DNA of 64,000 bases. Origin: Guillardia theta CCMP2712 (Eukaryota > Cryptophyceae > Pyrenomonadales > Geminigeraceae). The DNA is taken from assembly GCF_000315625.1 (NCBI RefSeq), contig NW_005434636.1:269298-333297 (forward strand). The letters are read 5' to 3'. Of this stretch, positions 46,701 through 59,099 are shown piece after piece. The notes beneath the pieces are model-generated. The model did no database searches, was not told the origin of the DNA, and worked only from the letters and a program-made list of their open reading frames with translations. Both the position numbers and the translations under genes were made by a program. The stretch's first letter is position 1. Every line of letters starts with the position of its first letter.

Positions 46701-47995
46701 ATGGCGCGCACGCGAGGAGAGGACCTGTCGTCTCTTGGAGTCGACTTGCCGTCGTTGGTCTCTGACACGAGGCCTCTGCGATCAAACTCGGTCACGACTC
46801 TACCCAACAGAGCCGACCAGCTCGAGGCTTCCGAGCTGGATGACGAGCTTATAGAGATCCTCTCGGAGCAGCTGAGAAGAGTCTTGTCACTCTGCAGGTC
46901 AGAGGTGGTGGAGTCCGTGCGGCCAGAGATCGATGCTGTCTTCCATGCCATCATCTACTCGTTCTCCGTGTGGTCTGGTGCGCAGACGCCCGGGAACGTC
47001 TTTCAGAACTTGATCTTCATAGACTCAAGAACTTACAATGCGTCAAAGTCGCAGGGCAAGCCGATCTCGACCAGGTGAGAAGCTCCTGCACTCCCTTCTG
47101 CCTCATCGTCATCTGCAGGCAGAAGGTCTTGCATGGTCTGGTCTTCGTCCTCCTGCCATGGTTGTGGGCGCGCGGCTCGCGGTACCTGGCGAAACACGAG
47201 TGGGGAGCCATGGCTGAGCAAGACTGGAGGTATAAGGTGTGGAAGACTGTGCAAAGGATGGAGAGCCTTCACAAGCTTCTCGTGGTGCTGAACCTCCTCG
47301 TCTTCATCAGGAGAGGGAAGTTCCGGTCAGTGGGGGAGCGGGTAATAGGCATGCGTGTCATCCCTCAGGACCCTTCGCTGACCCGAGCTCTCAACTTCGA
47401 CTACATGAACCAAGTCCTCGCATGGCAGACGCTGCAGGAGGTGCTGACCTCCCTCCGCCCCATCGTCGTCAAGAATGTCTCGCGCGCAAGAGCAAGGTTC
47501 CTCTCGGTCATCAGCACGGGGAGGCAGAGCGAGGGGGTTGAGGAGGCTGGTGGGAGAGGCGGCGAGCGGCGATGGGCCTGCAATCTCTGTGGATCAGAAC
47601 CAGCGAACAGGTGGGAAATTTGAACCAAGGAGGAGGTGGGGACAGGGAGGGGGAGGGCGAGTTCAAGGGGGAGGGGGAGGGGGAAGAAGGAGAGATTGTG
47701 CAGAAGGGGTGTAGAGGAATTGGAGTAGAGGACTGGCAGGGGCGTTACTTGTTTTCGCAGTCCTCATTCGGGTGCCTGTGGCCATGTCTACTGCTACTAC
47801 TGCCTGAGTAGAAAGTCTCGTCGTCCTGCTTCAACCTGACGCTACCTCAGGCTCCTTGCTCCATGACGCGATCGACACGGCAAGGTGCAAGGTGAAGGAG
47901 GAGGCGGAGGTCAGGTGACCCGCTGAAGTTGCTTGCAGAGATGCCATGCCAAGTTACAAACATGTCGTAGATGTGAGGTCAGTGCCGTCGATTAG
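46701..47995 (+). CDS. PEX2: Peroxin-2, RING ubiquitin ligase of the peroxisome
   Basis: Peroxisomal membrane E3 that, with PEX10 and PEX12, ubiquitinates the import receptor PEX5. From ATG 46701: EILSEQLRRVLSLCRSEVVE, then FSVWSGAQTPGNVFQNLIF (Pex2/Pex12 N-domain). Across a 44-nt intron come QKVLHGLVFVLLPWLWARGS and LLVVLNLLVFIRRGKFRSVG, then ERVIGMRVI. The C-terminal RING is assembled from four exons: CNLCGSEPANSPHSG, ACGHVYCYYCLSSLLHDAID, TARCKRC, ending TCRRCEVSAVD at TAG 47993-47995. It has Cys-x2-Cys, Cys-x-His-x2-Cys-x2-Cys and a final Cys-x2-Cys, as in PEX2. The RING spacing and EP..PH fit PEX2 better than PEX10 or PEX12. It is convergent with THOC1, with stops 59 bp apart. Confidence 0.87.
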
Positions 47996-48054
47996 ACGCG
48001 CTTGTCCTAGCAAGAGGGGTAGCAAGACGCTTTGTTTCACTTATTTACAGTGCC

Positions 48055-49451
48055 TCATGATACCTCCATGGCAGCATCCTCGCTTGCTTCCTGGCTCTCT
48101 CCTTCCTCTTTGATCTCTCCCTCCTCCTTGTTCTCCCCCTGCTCCTTCTTTCTCCCGGCCTCCTTCACTTCTCCTGCCTCCTTCACTTCTCCCGCCTCCT
48201 TGACCTCTCCTCCCTCCTTCTGGTCAGCCTCCTTCTGCTCCCCCTCCTTCTGCTCCCCCTCCTTCGCTTCGTCTCCGGCAGGCGCTGACCCAGCAACTTG
48301 TTACTATCAGCACGTCAAGGAGGAATGTTACCCTTGTCTTTGTGCGTCTCCTTTCCCTTCCCGTCCATGTGGTTGACCACACCCTGAACAACAACAAGCT
48401 CACAAACTCCCTCACTCCCTCACTCCCTCACTCCCTCACTTCCTCACTCCCTCCTCCCTCACTCCCTCACTCGTCCTTCTCTCCCTCCTTCTTCCTCCCT
48501 CTCTCCCTCCTCCCTCCTCCCTCCCCAATAGACCTCGAGGTACTTGTTCTCAGCCGTTGCCTGCAGAACCCCGTCAAGCGAGTTTGTGGCATGAAAACAA
48601 CTCTATCACCTTGTCGAACATGTTGATGTCATAAGAAGCAAGCATTCTCAGCGTGACCCATCTGAGAGGGCCGTTCAGACCTGATCTCTTGCTCCACCTT
48701 CCTCCCTCATCCTCCATCCCCTCCTACCTCCCTCGCCTTACTCCCCTCACTCCTCCAACTCCTTCCTCTCCTTCCTTTCCCATCTTTTTCCCCTTCCAGC
48801 GATCCATCACCTCCAACAAGGGACGTTGTTCTTGCGGAACTCTTGTTCGATGTAGTTCTCCGGGTCCGCCTCCATCCTCACAATCTGCAGCAACAGTGAA
48901 ATTTGTTCCAGCCTAACTGCCGTAACGAACCGCAAGACGCTCTTCGAGCTTCGTTGAGTTGGGATTTCCTGAGACGCCCATCAACCGACGGATGGAAGGA
49001 AGAGGAGAAGAGAGGGAGGAGGGAGACGGGAAGAAAGGATGTATGAGGACATGAGAAAAGGCGAACACAACGAAAGGAGCAGACAGGAGCAGGAGAAATA
49101 GGAGGAGGAGAGAGGGAAGGAAGGGAGGAGGGAAGACGGGAGGAGGGAGGACGGGAGAGGGGAGGACGGGAAACGGAAGGAGGGGAGAAAATAGCAAAGA
49201 AGAGGTTCTAGGTCTCCTCACCCAGCCCGTTGGCGATGTCTTCAGCGCTTGAGTTGGACTTTCGCTCCTGACGAGGAAGGTGAGAAGGACGTGAAGGACG
49301 TGAAAGATATGAAGAAAGACCTTCGGCTTGCAGATTTCTAACAGACTGCCATTCTCAAAGGAAGCGGGGACAAAGTTGTCTTTCGTCTGAACGAAACCCG
49401 GTGAATAGAAGAGCGGAAACAATCAACAGTCCGATTGGGAGGTGGAATGAA

Positions 49452-49486
<35 letters not shown>

Positions 49487-52054
49487 TCACTCTGATCTCC
49501 GAGGGCAGAGAGTACAAACATTCACAACCTTCATGGTGAAAAATCTTCGCTTCCACAGCGCTCCCGCATTTTCCATGCTTTTCCTCTTATCCCCCACCTG
49601 GCCGAATCCTTGCGTCAGATGTGAAGGCGAAGGAAAACAAAATGTCCACCAACCTTGATTGCAACGTCTTCACCATCTGCCACCTTGCTCTGCATTCAAA
49701 CTCCATCAACCCTCTCCCCCACCCGGGTAAGGCCGCAATCGCAACCTTTGAGAAATCCGGACATTTATCCTGCGAAAGTCATGAGAGGCTCGTTCAATCA
49801 TTTGGTAGTTGCCCACCTTCTTCCACCTCGTCCAGTTCGCTTCTCGCTGTAGAATCTTCCTGAGAGTCTCCACGAACTACTGACACCTCAACCCTCGTCC
49901 CCTCCAAGGTGCGGCAACTGCGTCACCTCCTTCCCGCTGGGAGGAATGTTGCCGAGCAGCTCGAACGTCGTGTCCTGATTCGTGAGTCATGTCTTGCTTC
50001 GCAGAGCAGCACGGGGAACCATGAGCTTGTTGAGATCTTCTTTCTGCTTCTTGGTAAACTCTGAAAGACCAGTTCTCAGCACGTCTGCAGGAGGGACAAG
50101 CAACAAGAGCGGGTGTGACAAGTTACCTAGAGTCTTCGCAGGATGGACAGCACGATCGAGCAGGTATTGCAGCACTATGAGGTACTGCGATCCCATCTCA
50201 ACATCTGCAAGGCAACCACTCCCCTCCCCAACCTGAACCAGAACTTGTCGGCGGAAGATCGGATCTTGAAGCTCCAGGGCGACCAGCTGCGAGTCGAGAA
50301 GGAGAAGAAAAATTCACAATCTATCAAGACTTTAGCTGCAGTACCTTCGTCGAGGTCAAGAAAGCAGGAAAGTAAAATTCTCGGTCTGCGCTGTGACCCA
50401 CGGCAATCCCCTACAAGGAACTTGAGTGAGCTGATGGGTTTCGACTTGTGTTGAGCAACCTCAGTGTCGGACAGGCTGTACGATGAGAAGCAATCAAGAA
50501 CGAGCGTCATGCCCTGCCCATAACGATCAGCAACACTTTCACCCCCTCCAAACCAGGCATGTCAAAGAGACCTGAATCATCGAATCCACAAGTTCAGGGC
50601 CTGGGAAGGAATAGTGAGAATCGATGTGGAATGGAGGGGATTCTCACCGCTGAACAGCGCAGAAGGGTCGTGTAAGTACTTTTGAAGCCCCCAGAATGTC
50701 TTGTACAAGGAGAAAGAGACCTATGAACAAGCAATTTCACAACAAGTGGAATCAGTTGCCATGTGAATAAACCTCCATTTGCCCGTCAAGCTTCTCGTCT
50801 GTCGACTTAAGATAAATCTTGCTCTCGTCCTTGTCTTCATCCTCCATCCTTACACATCCTCTTCAGTGACCAAACAACCCGTAACTGAAATTACTTGGTG
50901 TAGTCGATATCTTCGAGATTCTCTTGAAATTCAGTCACATTGGCTTTGTTGAACTCCCCCTGCAAGGCTTGACTCACCAATCAAACAGCATCATCTCCTT
51001 CCTCACCTTGAGATTCACTCCTGACTTCTCTGATAGCGGCAGGACATGGGCGAGGAACATCAGAACTCGGCCGCACAACAGCAGATCGCAAGTCTTGGAC
51101 AGCCGTTGCATCAAAGTGTTGCAACAACGGAGTAACGCAGCCTGTAGAACTGGCAATCAGAAGAACTAAAGTTGATTGCGATGTAGGGTGACCTGACTGT
51201 ACTTGTGTTCTCCCTGTTCCGTCAAGTCGCGCATCTTTTCCACCCTCTGCACCAATTCAGCTGAACTCTTCAAGCGAGTGTGATCTACCGTCTCCAAGTA
51301 CGAAAACGCTTTGCTGCATTGTTCAGCAGTCTGCAGAGGGGAGAAAATGGTCAAAATCATACAGGTATCATGCATCGATTCACCTGTCCTTCGAATAGTT
51401 CGTGCATCGCCATCAAAGGGAGCTGAAAACAAAACTGTCAACCACAGAAGAAAGGAGTTTGGCTGAATCTCACGGACCTGTCTCGGTACCATGTTGCTCA
51501 TTGCCGCATGCATCGACAAATCGAGCAAACCCACGACCTGACCACCAGCCTGAGCGACAAGGTCAACATGAGAGCTTGCATACCTTCGCATCTTGAATGG
51601 CATCCTGCCAGTCGAGGACAGTCATGTCAAACCCTCAGGCACAGTGGCAGGTGTCTCACCTTCCCTTCTTTGTTGTTTCGCTGAACGAGATCCTCCAACA
51701 CCATCCTGAAGGCGAGCGCTTTCCGAGCGTCAGATACGACCAGGTGAAACGTGAGGTCTACCGATGGACTCCTGCTCCTCGGTACCCTCCGCACCCTTCC
51801 CTTCCTCGGGTTTTTCGTAGGTGCATCCAGCCTTGGCCAGCTGCGCAAACAAGAGACGTTGGTTGACCTCGGAGCAAGAAGGGTAATTTGCGAGAAGAAC
51901 CTCTTCTTGCAGCTTCTGGGGAGCTGAATCGGGATTTGTAGCTGCAAACTCTGCGGCTGGAACCAGCATCATAAGCACCAGGTGATGTGAATGGTTCAAT
52001 ACCTTTGTGGATGGCTACTTTGGCGCCATCAACGTCGAACTTTACAGTGGGCAT
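48055..52054 (-). CDS. THOC1: THO complex subunit 1 (HPR1 homologue)
   Basis: A subunit of THO/TREX, which couples transcription to mRNA export in the nucleus. Recognised from exons in family order: KALAFRMVLEDLVQRNNKE, QCSKAFSYLETVDHTRLK, LRCCNTLMQRLSKTCDLLLC with GRVLMFLAHVLPLSEKSGVN, ANVTEFQENLEDIDY, GSQYLIVLQYLLDRAV, FELLGNIPPSGKE, LREILQREANWTRWKKVGN-type sequence, EADPENYIEQEFRKNN, LRMLASYDINMFDKV, and finally an acidic tail (EAGEVKEAGEVKEAGRKK) ending EDAAMEVS at 48055. The order and motifs match animal and plant THOC1. Introns are mostly short; one holds a CAG run (49455-49486). The N-terminal exon from ATG 52052-52054 (MPTVKFDVDGAKVAIHK) is probable. The death domain of animal THOC1 is not seen. 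Confidence 0.88.
48408..48522. repeat. (CACTCCCT)n octamer repeat
   Basis: About eight CACTCCCT units followed by CTCCCTCCT variants. It lies in an intron of THOC1. Confidence 0.8.
49455..49486. repeat. (CAG)11 microsatellite in a THOC1 intron
   Basis: Eleven uninterrupted CAG triplets on +. They lie between THOC1 coding exons and are out of frame with the conserved protein, so intronic. Confidence 0.75.
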
Positions 52055-52127
52055 CCTACATCAAGGGGGTGAAAAATCTTCACAGCAAGAATCAATCAGT
52101 GTCTTGATCTAAACTTTCTTGCTGGTA

Positions 52128-52445
52128 TCAAAGGCAAGGCTGCGAATCTTTACTATTCAATCTGGGTTCCAAGCAGCACATAAAACCTTGATTGGAGCGA
52201 TTTTCTTTCATGCTAATGCTCTGAGTGAATTCCTTTCCTATGTTGGGAGCATCAAAATATAGAGTGGTAAACGTGCCATGGAATTTGGATGGATTCAGTC
52301 TGGTATCATGATCATCTGCAGTTGGAGCTATGTACCTCCCGATATCTTCCTGTTTCAGATTTTTGGGCTTCACTAAGAACAGTGGAGCGCATGAGCAATG
52401 AGATTGTATGGAATGTATCGGAAGCGCTAAGAAGTGCTCATGCAT
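52128..52445 (-). CDS. Hypothetical 105-aa ORF upstream of THOC1
   Basis: An open frame with non-repetitive composition (KPKNLKQEDIGRYIAPTADD, FTTLYFDAPNIGKEF). It sits just upstream of THOC1 on the same strand. It could be a separate small gene, an upstream exon or chance. No domain is recognised. Confidence 0.3.
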   Translation of the reverse strand: MHEHFLALPIHSIQSHCSCAPLFLVKPKNLKQEDIGRYIAPTADDHDTRLNPSKFHGTFTTLYFDAPNIGKEFTQSISMKENRSNQGFMCCLEPRLNSKDSQPCL

Positions 52446-53794
52446 GACTCTGTTTGTCTCTGGCTACCTGTCACCCCCTGCCTTGTTTACTCTCTTAGCT
52501 GCTGCACATCATGTGTTCGCTCTCAAAATACCCTTTCCTGTTCCTGTCATGCTGCATCGAGCGCCGAACCACTCTGAGTCCATCTTCGTCTTTCACCTCC
52601 CTCCTGATTCTGTCCCTCTCCCAGCTCCTCCTTCTCCTCTGCCTCCCTCCTTCTTCACTTCGTCTCCTCCCTTCCACCCGCATGCTCCCACTCCCTCTGA
52701 GATCTCACCGTGACCCGCAGCCCCTCATGGCACCATGGTCCTCCTCGTACTTTTCTCGATTTCTCTATTAGGCTGAAATGCCATACATCATGTCTTCCTT
52801 CCCTGACATTGACACCCCAGAATATAAGGATTTTCAGAGTTCTCCAGGGGGGTGGGGTAGGCTCGGGGCCTCTGGCAGTCGGGTAAAAACACCCGGCGGT
52901 GGCCTCTACACAATTTGGCGCCTGATCGCACAGCTAGCGGTAGCGACATAGAAAGCGAATACTACCCCTCATTTTGAAATGAAAAAGGGGGTGATGGGAT
53001 ATGGGAAATTTCACCCCTGGCATGGTGGGGAAAAGGGGGGGTAGAAAACTACCCCAAAAACCATTCAGGATCCACTGGAACGAAATTCAGTTCTCGAGGG
53101 GTGGGGTACTTATCATTGGGGTAGGGTGTGACAATATTCCCCTTTGTACCCGTAAATTTATAACGGGAATCCTCAAATTAGGCGAGGTGGGTATGAAATT
53201 ATGTAGGTGGGGGTAGTGGATGTGTAGGGTGAAGGGCTCCGACCTGATTGCTCGTGAACACGACTACCCCCTACCCTCTCTCTGTTCAATTGTGATACTA
53301 CCCCCTTTACAAATCATAAGGACCCTACCCTGCCTTGTCGTTCGACCACCCTGGTTTTCAAGGGAAAACGATGGGGTTGGCCAGAAGATCCGCAAGTAGG
53401 AAATGTCTACACATGGGGGTAGGTGGCAGGAGTGAACGGTGGAGTTTGAAAAAGTACCGGTGATTTTCTCTAGATAATGGGGGTATTGTAATATTGGGGG
53501 GTACAGAGTGCAGGGTCTTTTGTAAAAGGGGTAGTGAAATTCAGGGGTGGGGTGGGGGGCACGTGCGAGAACAGCATAAAACGACAGGAGGGTGGAAGGA
53601 GGGCGGGGGCGAGAGGGAAGACCGAGAACGGGAGCAAGTGATGGCGAGGACAGGTTGATCCATCCCGCCAGGAGAGGAACAAAGGAGGAGAATCTGAAGA
53701 GTGAGCGCTGGTGACATAGTTGCCTCGCGGCTCTTGGACTTCTACCTCCAGTTCGGTCTGGTCAGGTTAACTTCCCAAAGGGGTTGTTGACAGT
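52446..53794. other. Divergent promoter region rich in GGGGTA/TACCCC
   Basis: It lies between the THOC1 side (-) and DDA1 (+). From about 52840 to 53565 it is packed with GGGGTGGGGTAGG, TACCCCC and GGGGGTA strings on both strands, with strong G-quadruplex potential. 52590-52690 is CT-rich. No gene is supported. Confidence 0.45.
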
Positions 53795-54061
53795 ATGAGT
53801 GCTTGCTTGTTGGACTTGCCATCTCAAGGGATGTTCACCAAGCTGAGAGCAAGGAGCAAGACGAAGTTTCCTCCATCATACTGTCCAACCCATGATACAT
53901 CGCCTCCTCCTGACCAGATCATCACGACGGACAAGAGCAACAGACTTCTCCTCAGGTTTCGGGCCATGCTCAAGGAACGTGAGGCAAGAAAAAGGGGTTA
54001 CAACCACGATTCAAGTGCGAAGCATGCTCATCATCCAGAAAAAAAGGCTAGAAACGCATGA
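53795..54061 (+). CDS. DDA1: DET1- and DDB1-associated protein 1
   Basis: A small (88 aa) intronless protein resembling DDA1, a core accessory of CUL4-DDB1-DET1 ubiquitin ligases that helps hold substrate receptors and E2 enzymes in the nucleus. LLDLPSQGMFTKLRA matches the LP..N[FY]..F start. PPSYCPTHDTSPPPDQIIT and TDKSNRLLLRFRAMLKERE match the conserved YLPT-x-[DE]-x2-P..QII-T[ED]K-x-N-x-LLR core. The end is basic (HHPEKKARNA), as in animals (PPRKVAR). Length is close to the animal protein's roughly 100 aa. The start ATG follows a Lys-poor leader and is the only reasonable one. Confidence 0.8.
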   Translation: MSACLLDLPSQGMFTKLRARSKTKFPPSYCPTHDTSPPPDQIITTDKSNRLLLRFRAMLKEREARKRGYNHDSSAKHAHHPEKKARNA

Positions 54062-54742
54062 TGCGAAACTATCTGGAGCACTTCTATCATTGTAAGTACC
54101 TTTGTTTCCTATTGGTGTTATGGAACTCTTGCATTCCCTTGCTCCTTCCCATCCTCCCTTGTCCTCTTCTCTTCCCTCTTTTTCCCCATTCCAATGTCGA
54201 TCGGTGCTGTCATCCGGTGCTGGCCGTACCTTGTGGTGATAGTGAATGCATCCGAAGTGCCGTCTCTCTGGGGACGTTTATGGTGCTGTCCGCATGAAGA
54301 TCGTAGAACGAGCGCGTTTGGTTGAGATGCGGAGTCTTTATCTCTCAGAGATAAAGATGATGTAACTCCCTTTCGCACCCGCTAATTCCATATCGTTTTG
54401 TAGTTTCTATGAAGCCTTAACCATTGGGAAAAACCTAGCGGGGTACATGACAAATCAACCGCAGGTGATGGACGAGCGAGCGAAGTTGAAGACGGAGTTC
54501 GCAAGTATAAATTAGTTGTTATAACGCAAGGTCGGATTATTCTTTGAGTATTTTTTCCTAGATGTATATCGATGTACCAAATAAAGGTCAATTTTGAAGT
54601 TCAAACCAGCAACAGAGTGCAACCTCCTCACATGGATGTTAGAGAACATTTGATTTTCTAATTCTTTCATGCTTGCACTTCATTCGTTCATTGTTCAAAG
54701 AAAACCTTATCACAACAAGTCCGTTGAAGTGAGAATCTCCTT
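54062..54742. other. Spacer between DD A1 and RRP36 3' ends
   Basis: Both flanking genes end here. It includes a CTCTGAGAGATAAAGA inverted-repeat-like stretch near 54340 and a CAAATAAAGG possible poly(A) signal near 54579-54588. No gene is supported. Confidence 0.4.
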
Positions 54743-56274
54743 CTACAAGTTCCTCCTGGCGTAAGGCACATAACGGTGATCCTTTTTGGCCATTTTCTTC
54801 CTCCTCTTCGTGAGCAACTGAACCAGAAAATTCGTTAAATGCAAAGTCATACCAGAAGATCTGCTCAACACCTCATCAACTTTGCCTTTCTTGTCCTTGA
54901 TTTCCTTAAAACTTGTACTTCAATCTGAGTCGCACCTCAAACCAAAGTTCACCTCATATTTCTTTGCAAGCTCAAGAATGCGTTGATCGGACTTTTTGAG
55001 GTAAAACGGCTGTGAGAGACCAAAGATTCAGCATGATAATTGACTGGGCATTTCAGTATTCACCTTCTTCCCTTTGGCAACAGCGTCTCGCTCTGTCCGC
55101 CTTCTCTCCTTGAGCTTTTCTCTCTGCATTCGTCCGATTATTTTAGGAAACTTCACTCACGAGTCAGTACATTTGCATTGGTAGCATCTTCCTTCTGCTG
55201 TGAACGTTGTAATTCCCTCAATTCTTCCTCCAGCTGGACTCAACATCAGTTCGCCGTGGGTGACATCCCCATAGATCCAATTCAACCTGATTCCTCATTT
55301 CCTCGTTCTTTGTTTTCGCAATCTTTTGCTTCAACGATCTACAATCAATCAGAGAATGCGATGATCAAGAGAAATAGTTTACTTCATTTCTGACTTGCGC
55401 TGATCAGAGACGAAGGAGTAGGTCTTTTGAAACCTGACATCCAGAGTTAAGATGGCCGTAGCAACAAATCAGGGAGACGCAATGAGATTACAGCTCTTCA
55501 TTGAAATGTCCCGATGTTGACTCAAATCGAGGATCGCAAGACTTCCTCTGCTTCACAGGCACGACGACTCTGAAGCTATCGATAATGTCAATCGAGGGTT
55601 GCTGCATCGAAGCAATCTCACCGGGAAACGGGCTTCTTGCTCGTAGCTTCGACTGGGGCCCCCTTCACTTGCTTGATTTTCTGTCTGATTGTCATCTTGC
55701 AAATTCACACAAAATGGAATTGCTATACTTTACGAGAAGTATCCTTATTGAACTTGGAGTCCACCTTTCCATCCTTCTGCAGCTCCTGTAAACCACATTA
55801 AGGGGAATTTTCAACCGCCTGCTCAGAAATCACTTGAAGAACTTCGAAAGGAACATCAGAAAGCTCCCGCCTGGAGCCGAAAATCAAATCATCAAGACAG
55901 TTGTGCAGAAGAGCAATGAAAGACCTAGCTTTTTCTGCTTCATCTTCACTCGAGTTCTCCTGCAGTTTCGATCGTCAGGAAATGAAGAGAAGAGAGATCG
56001 CGTAGAATTCATGTACCTCGTCCTCTTCATCACTATCACCACTGACCATTGAGCTGTCTTCGTCCGATTCATTGTCCAATTCTGAAGGCTGATCGGAAAT
56101 CTTGTCATCCTCGGAGTCAGATTCCTCCTCTTTTGATTCTGATCTTGACTTGTGGGCCTTGCTCGTCTCCAATTTCTTCAGTAATTTCCCGTGGTTGGGT
56201 CCCTTCTTCATACTGTCGCTCATGCTCTTTGGAGCCCCTGTGCTCTGCTCCGATTTCTTCTTCGCAATCCCCAT
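54743..56274 (-). CDS. RRP36: Ribosomal RNA processing protein 36
   Basis: A nucleolar factor for early 18S rRNA processing. The N-terminus from ATG 56272-56274 (MGIAKKKSEQSTG) is basic then acidic (SDSEDDK, DSDEEDE). Spliced exons give SFIALLHNCLDDLIFGSRRE, LSDVPFEVLQ, KGAPVEATSKKPVSR joined by a 46-nt intron to FRVVVPVKQRKSCDPRF. Then come ESTSGHFNEELYKKTYSFVS, QLEEELRELQRSQQKE, REKLKERRRTERDAVAKGKK, the hallmark PFYLKKSDQRILELAKKYE, and finally KRRKKMAKKDHRYVPYARRN with the stop at 54743-54745. VVP..K...DPRF, FYLKKS.QR and KR..K...R..P are the family signatures. Not every internal intron end is fixed. Confidence 0.88.
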
Positions 56275-56307
56275 CCTGTACAGGATGTGAGAGAGCAATA
56301 AATTCAA

Positions 56308-57237
56308 CGTTGCCGTGCACTTTTCTTCCGTACAGATTATCTGACATTCCTTATCTCACACAATAAGTCTTTGGCTAGGTTGATCGCCATTAGTCTATCG
56401 CATGTGCTGAATTGTACTCATTGCTTCTTCATGGACTCAACCATGGCTCCTCTACCAGCTCCTGTTCCTTATCCTTTAACGCAGGACGTTTGATATCCAT
56501 CTTCCTTCCTCTCTCTCCGTCCCCACCCTCCCATTCGCTCGCTCGCATTCCCTCAATTTCTCATCTGGGCGGGTTTGCAAAGAGCGCACATGCAGAAGAA
56601 ACCAGAGAAGCTGGATGACCAAAATTGACCTCATCCCCCTCCATACCCTGCTAAATATATTATCCCTCATCCCATCTCATTCAGGTTTATCATCGCCCTC
56701 ATTCAACAAGGTAACCGCCAATGCCATCACCTACCCCTTTTTCCATACAAACTTGGCTTATAAAGGACCCGTACACAGAATAGTCGTTGTGTATGAATTA
56801 AATTAGAAACGGTTTGTAACGACTCTTCTGAAGGGTCGCGGGACAGAGAAGGGATGAAGGGCCGCGGCACAGGGTTTTAAAAAAACTAAAATATTTGTTT
56901 GATTTGTATGAAACGACTCTTGATCGTACCTTTACATAAAGATAAACATTCAACTAAAATTATTTTATAAAATCAAACGGTACAGATTGGGGGTTCAATA
57001 ACCCAACACCTAGCAATTCTGTACCATATCAAGATTACTTTGAAGATTGAGTTAAAGATTTAGATAATCATTCAATAGCCAGATTGATGCTCAATTCATT
57101 GTTGTGGATTGCTATCATACAGATTAAATAAATAGTTTTGTATTGTAGGTATAATTTATAAAGAGAAACCTCCAGTACTACCGAGTACCGAGAGCTTTTT
57201 AAAAAGCTGACCCTTCGTGCCTTCCTCATCGTCGCCC
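56308..57237. other. Divergent spacer upstream of rhodopsin copy 2
   Basis: The left part (56600-56720) has CCCCTCC/TACCC strings; 56860-57160 is A+T-rich and simple. A 63-codon frame at 56615 shows no features. No gene is supported. Confidence 0.4.
57193..57208 (+). promoter_or_regulatory. 16-bp perfect palindrome with TTTAAAAA core
   Basis: AGCTTTTTAAAAAGCT, 29 bp upstream of the ATG of rhodopsin copy 2. It could serve as a TATA-like element or a dimeric factor site. It is absent in front of copy 1. Confidence 0.4.
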
Positions 57238-58578
57238 ATGGCTCAGTTCGCTTCCCCCGTCATGCGCCGTCTCCTTCAGGTACCCGCGACGTCTCCCTTG
57301 GCAATGAGCGCATGTTATTGCTTTTGAGAAGCTACCCGATGATTCTAATGGAATACTGAGTTGTTGGCTCGTCTGTTCTTGTCTATCACAACCTATTTTG
57401 GTCCATGATCTTTGATGGCGTGCAGTGGTGTAGAGTCACATAAGATTGGTTTTCGACTTTGAATGCTGACTCGCAAGCTCGGCCTTCATCCTGTTATTTT
57501 CATATTGTGTGTCCTGTTCCCTCCCATATTCAGCTCAAAACTACCTGGAACCGATACAAGCAGTAAGCATGATATCTGAATATCCTGTCGCTCTACGAGG
57601 ATCAGAGAGAATTGTGATGAAGCTGAGTGTTCTAACTGGTGTGATGATGAATGACAAGGACTTTGACTAATCTAATGAGCGTGACACTTGATTTGGTTGA
57701 TGTGTCCCTTCAGCTTTTGTACTGTACTCGCAAGTGGTGATCTTGCACATGTCGTAATGTTTGTATTTGCAGGAGGCTGAAGAGGCAGCTGCAACGGAGC
57801 CCACCGTCACCTTCCCTGATGACTACCCCAACTCCGTCAGGCACTTTCTCCTCATCGGATTCTTGGGCATGTTCATCGGAGCCATTGTGTTCTTCTACAT
57901 GGGTATCTCCCGCAAGGTCAACACAGTGATGCACGTCCTCACCTTCTTCATCGCTGCTGTTTCTGCTTGCTCCTACTACGCCGAGTGGGCTGGTCTCGGC
58001 GTCGAGTACAAGACCACCGACACCACTCCCCGTGTCATCTTCTGGGCTCGCTACCTTGACTGGGTTGTCACTGGACCCGTAAGATGTTATTCTCGCATGC
58101 CGCAGTGAGCTGACTTTGTTTTCCTCAGCTCATCCTCACTGACTTGGCTCTCCTCTCCAAGTCTGACACCCCCACCATCATCTCTTTGGTTGGCAACATG
58201 GTCCTCTACGTCATCTGCGGCCTCATTGGAGCCCTCACCGTGGCCCCTTACAAGTACATGTGGTGGGTTGCCGGACTGATCTTCTTGATCATCGTCTTCA
58301 TGCTCCTCCTCCAGCGCCTCAACAACGCTGAGGGATATGGCGGAGATGCTCTCAAGGGCTTGACCTGGCTCACCATCCTTGTGTGGATTGTCTACCCCAT
58401 CGTCTGGATTGTCGGATCTGAGGGCACTGGAGCTTTGGGTCTTTCCCAGGAGGTCGGCATTCTCACCATTGCTGATTTGATCGCCAAGATCGGCTTCGGC
58501 TTCTACCTTTTGGCCAACGTTGATGCTCCTGAGTCTGAGTCTGTTCCCCTCAACCAGTCCTCCCAGCAGTACGTTTAA
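57238..58578 (+). CDS. Type-1 (microbial) rhodopsin, copy 2
   Basis: 265 aa in exons 57238-57279, 57773-58078 and 58129-58578. The protein is identical to copy 1 from exon 2 onward except for one fewer Ala near the exon start. Hence it has the same Asp85-Thr89-Asp96 triad, the Asp212/Lys216 pair and the two release-group Glu. Exon 1 differs (MAQFASPVMRRLLQ against MAFAGPMRHLLQ). Intron 2 is 50 nt in both and nearly identical, whereas intron 1 (493 nt) and both flanks are unrelated to copy 1. It probably has the same light-driven ion transport function, with separate control through a different promoter. Confidence 0.92.
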
Positions 58579-58868
58579 GAGCAACTCTGACACGTCTTCA
58601 TCGAATGAACAGGGATCTCACAGTTTCAATAGGGAACTTAGGACTTTAGAGTTTCATTAGATAGCAGAAAGCAAGAAATTTCGACTTGCTCATTGTAATG
58701 AATATGGAGTTGGAACTGTTCTAGTTCTCACACATCCACACATCGGAGTGAAGCCCCAGGTGCAATCTTGTAAATGCCTAATGCTAACAAAATGCTCTGT
58801 TGGTGGAAAAAAGAACATTGCCATCTGGATGCAGTTGTACAAGACTTTCACAGCAAGTGTGCCTCGCT

Positions 58869-59081
58869 CTATTCCTTTGAAGATTCACCTTTGCTCGGAG
58901 AAAGGACCTTCGCCGCATGATGCCATACCCACGAAGATCCATAGGCTACCGCGGCAACAACGGCGAATCCTCCCCACCCATATGATATGAACTTCTGGTA
59001 GCTTCGAAAGTTGGCAGGCAACTTGAAGAAGTCTTTGGGGAGCCTGAACAAGTCTCTGATTCCTCTTCCTTCCTCACTCAT
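58869..59081 (-). CDS. Small single-span membrane protein, unknown
   Basis: 70 aa from ATG 59079-59081 (an in-frame ATG 18 bp upstream is possible). It has an amphipathic basic N-terminal part (RDLFRLPKDFFKLPANF), one hydrophobic helix (GWGGFAVVAAVAYGSSWVW) and a short polar tail (SPSKGESSKE). Size and layout fit a small organellar or ER subunit, but no family is recognised. Intronless. Confidence 0.5.
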   Translation of the reverse strand: MSEEGRGIRDLFRLPKDFFKLPANFRSYQKFISYGWGGFAVVAAVAYGSSWVWHHAAKVLSPSKGESSKE

Positions 59082-59099
59082 GGTCACCAGTGAGCACAC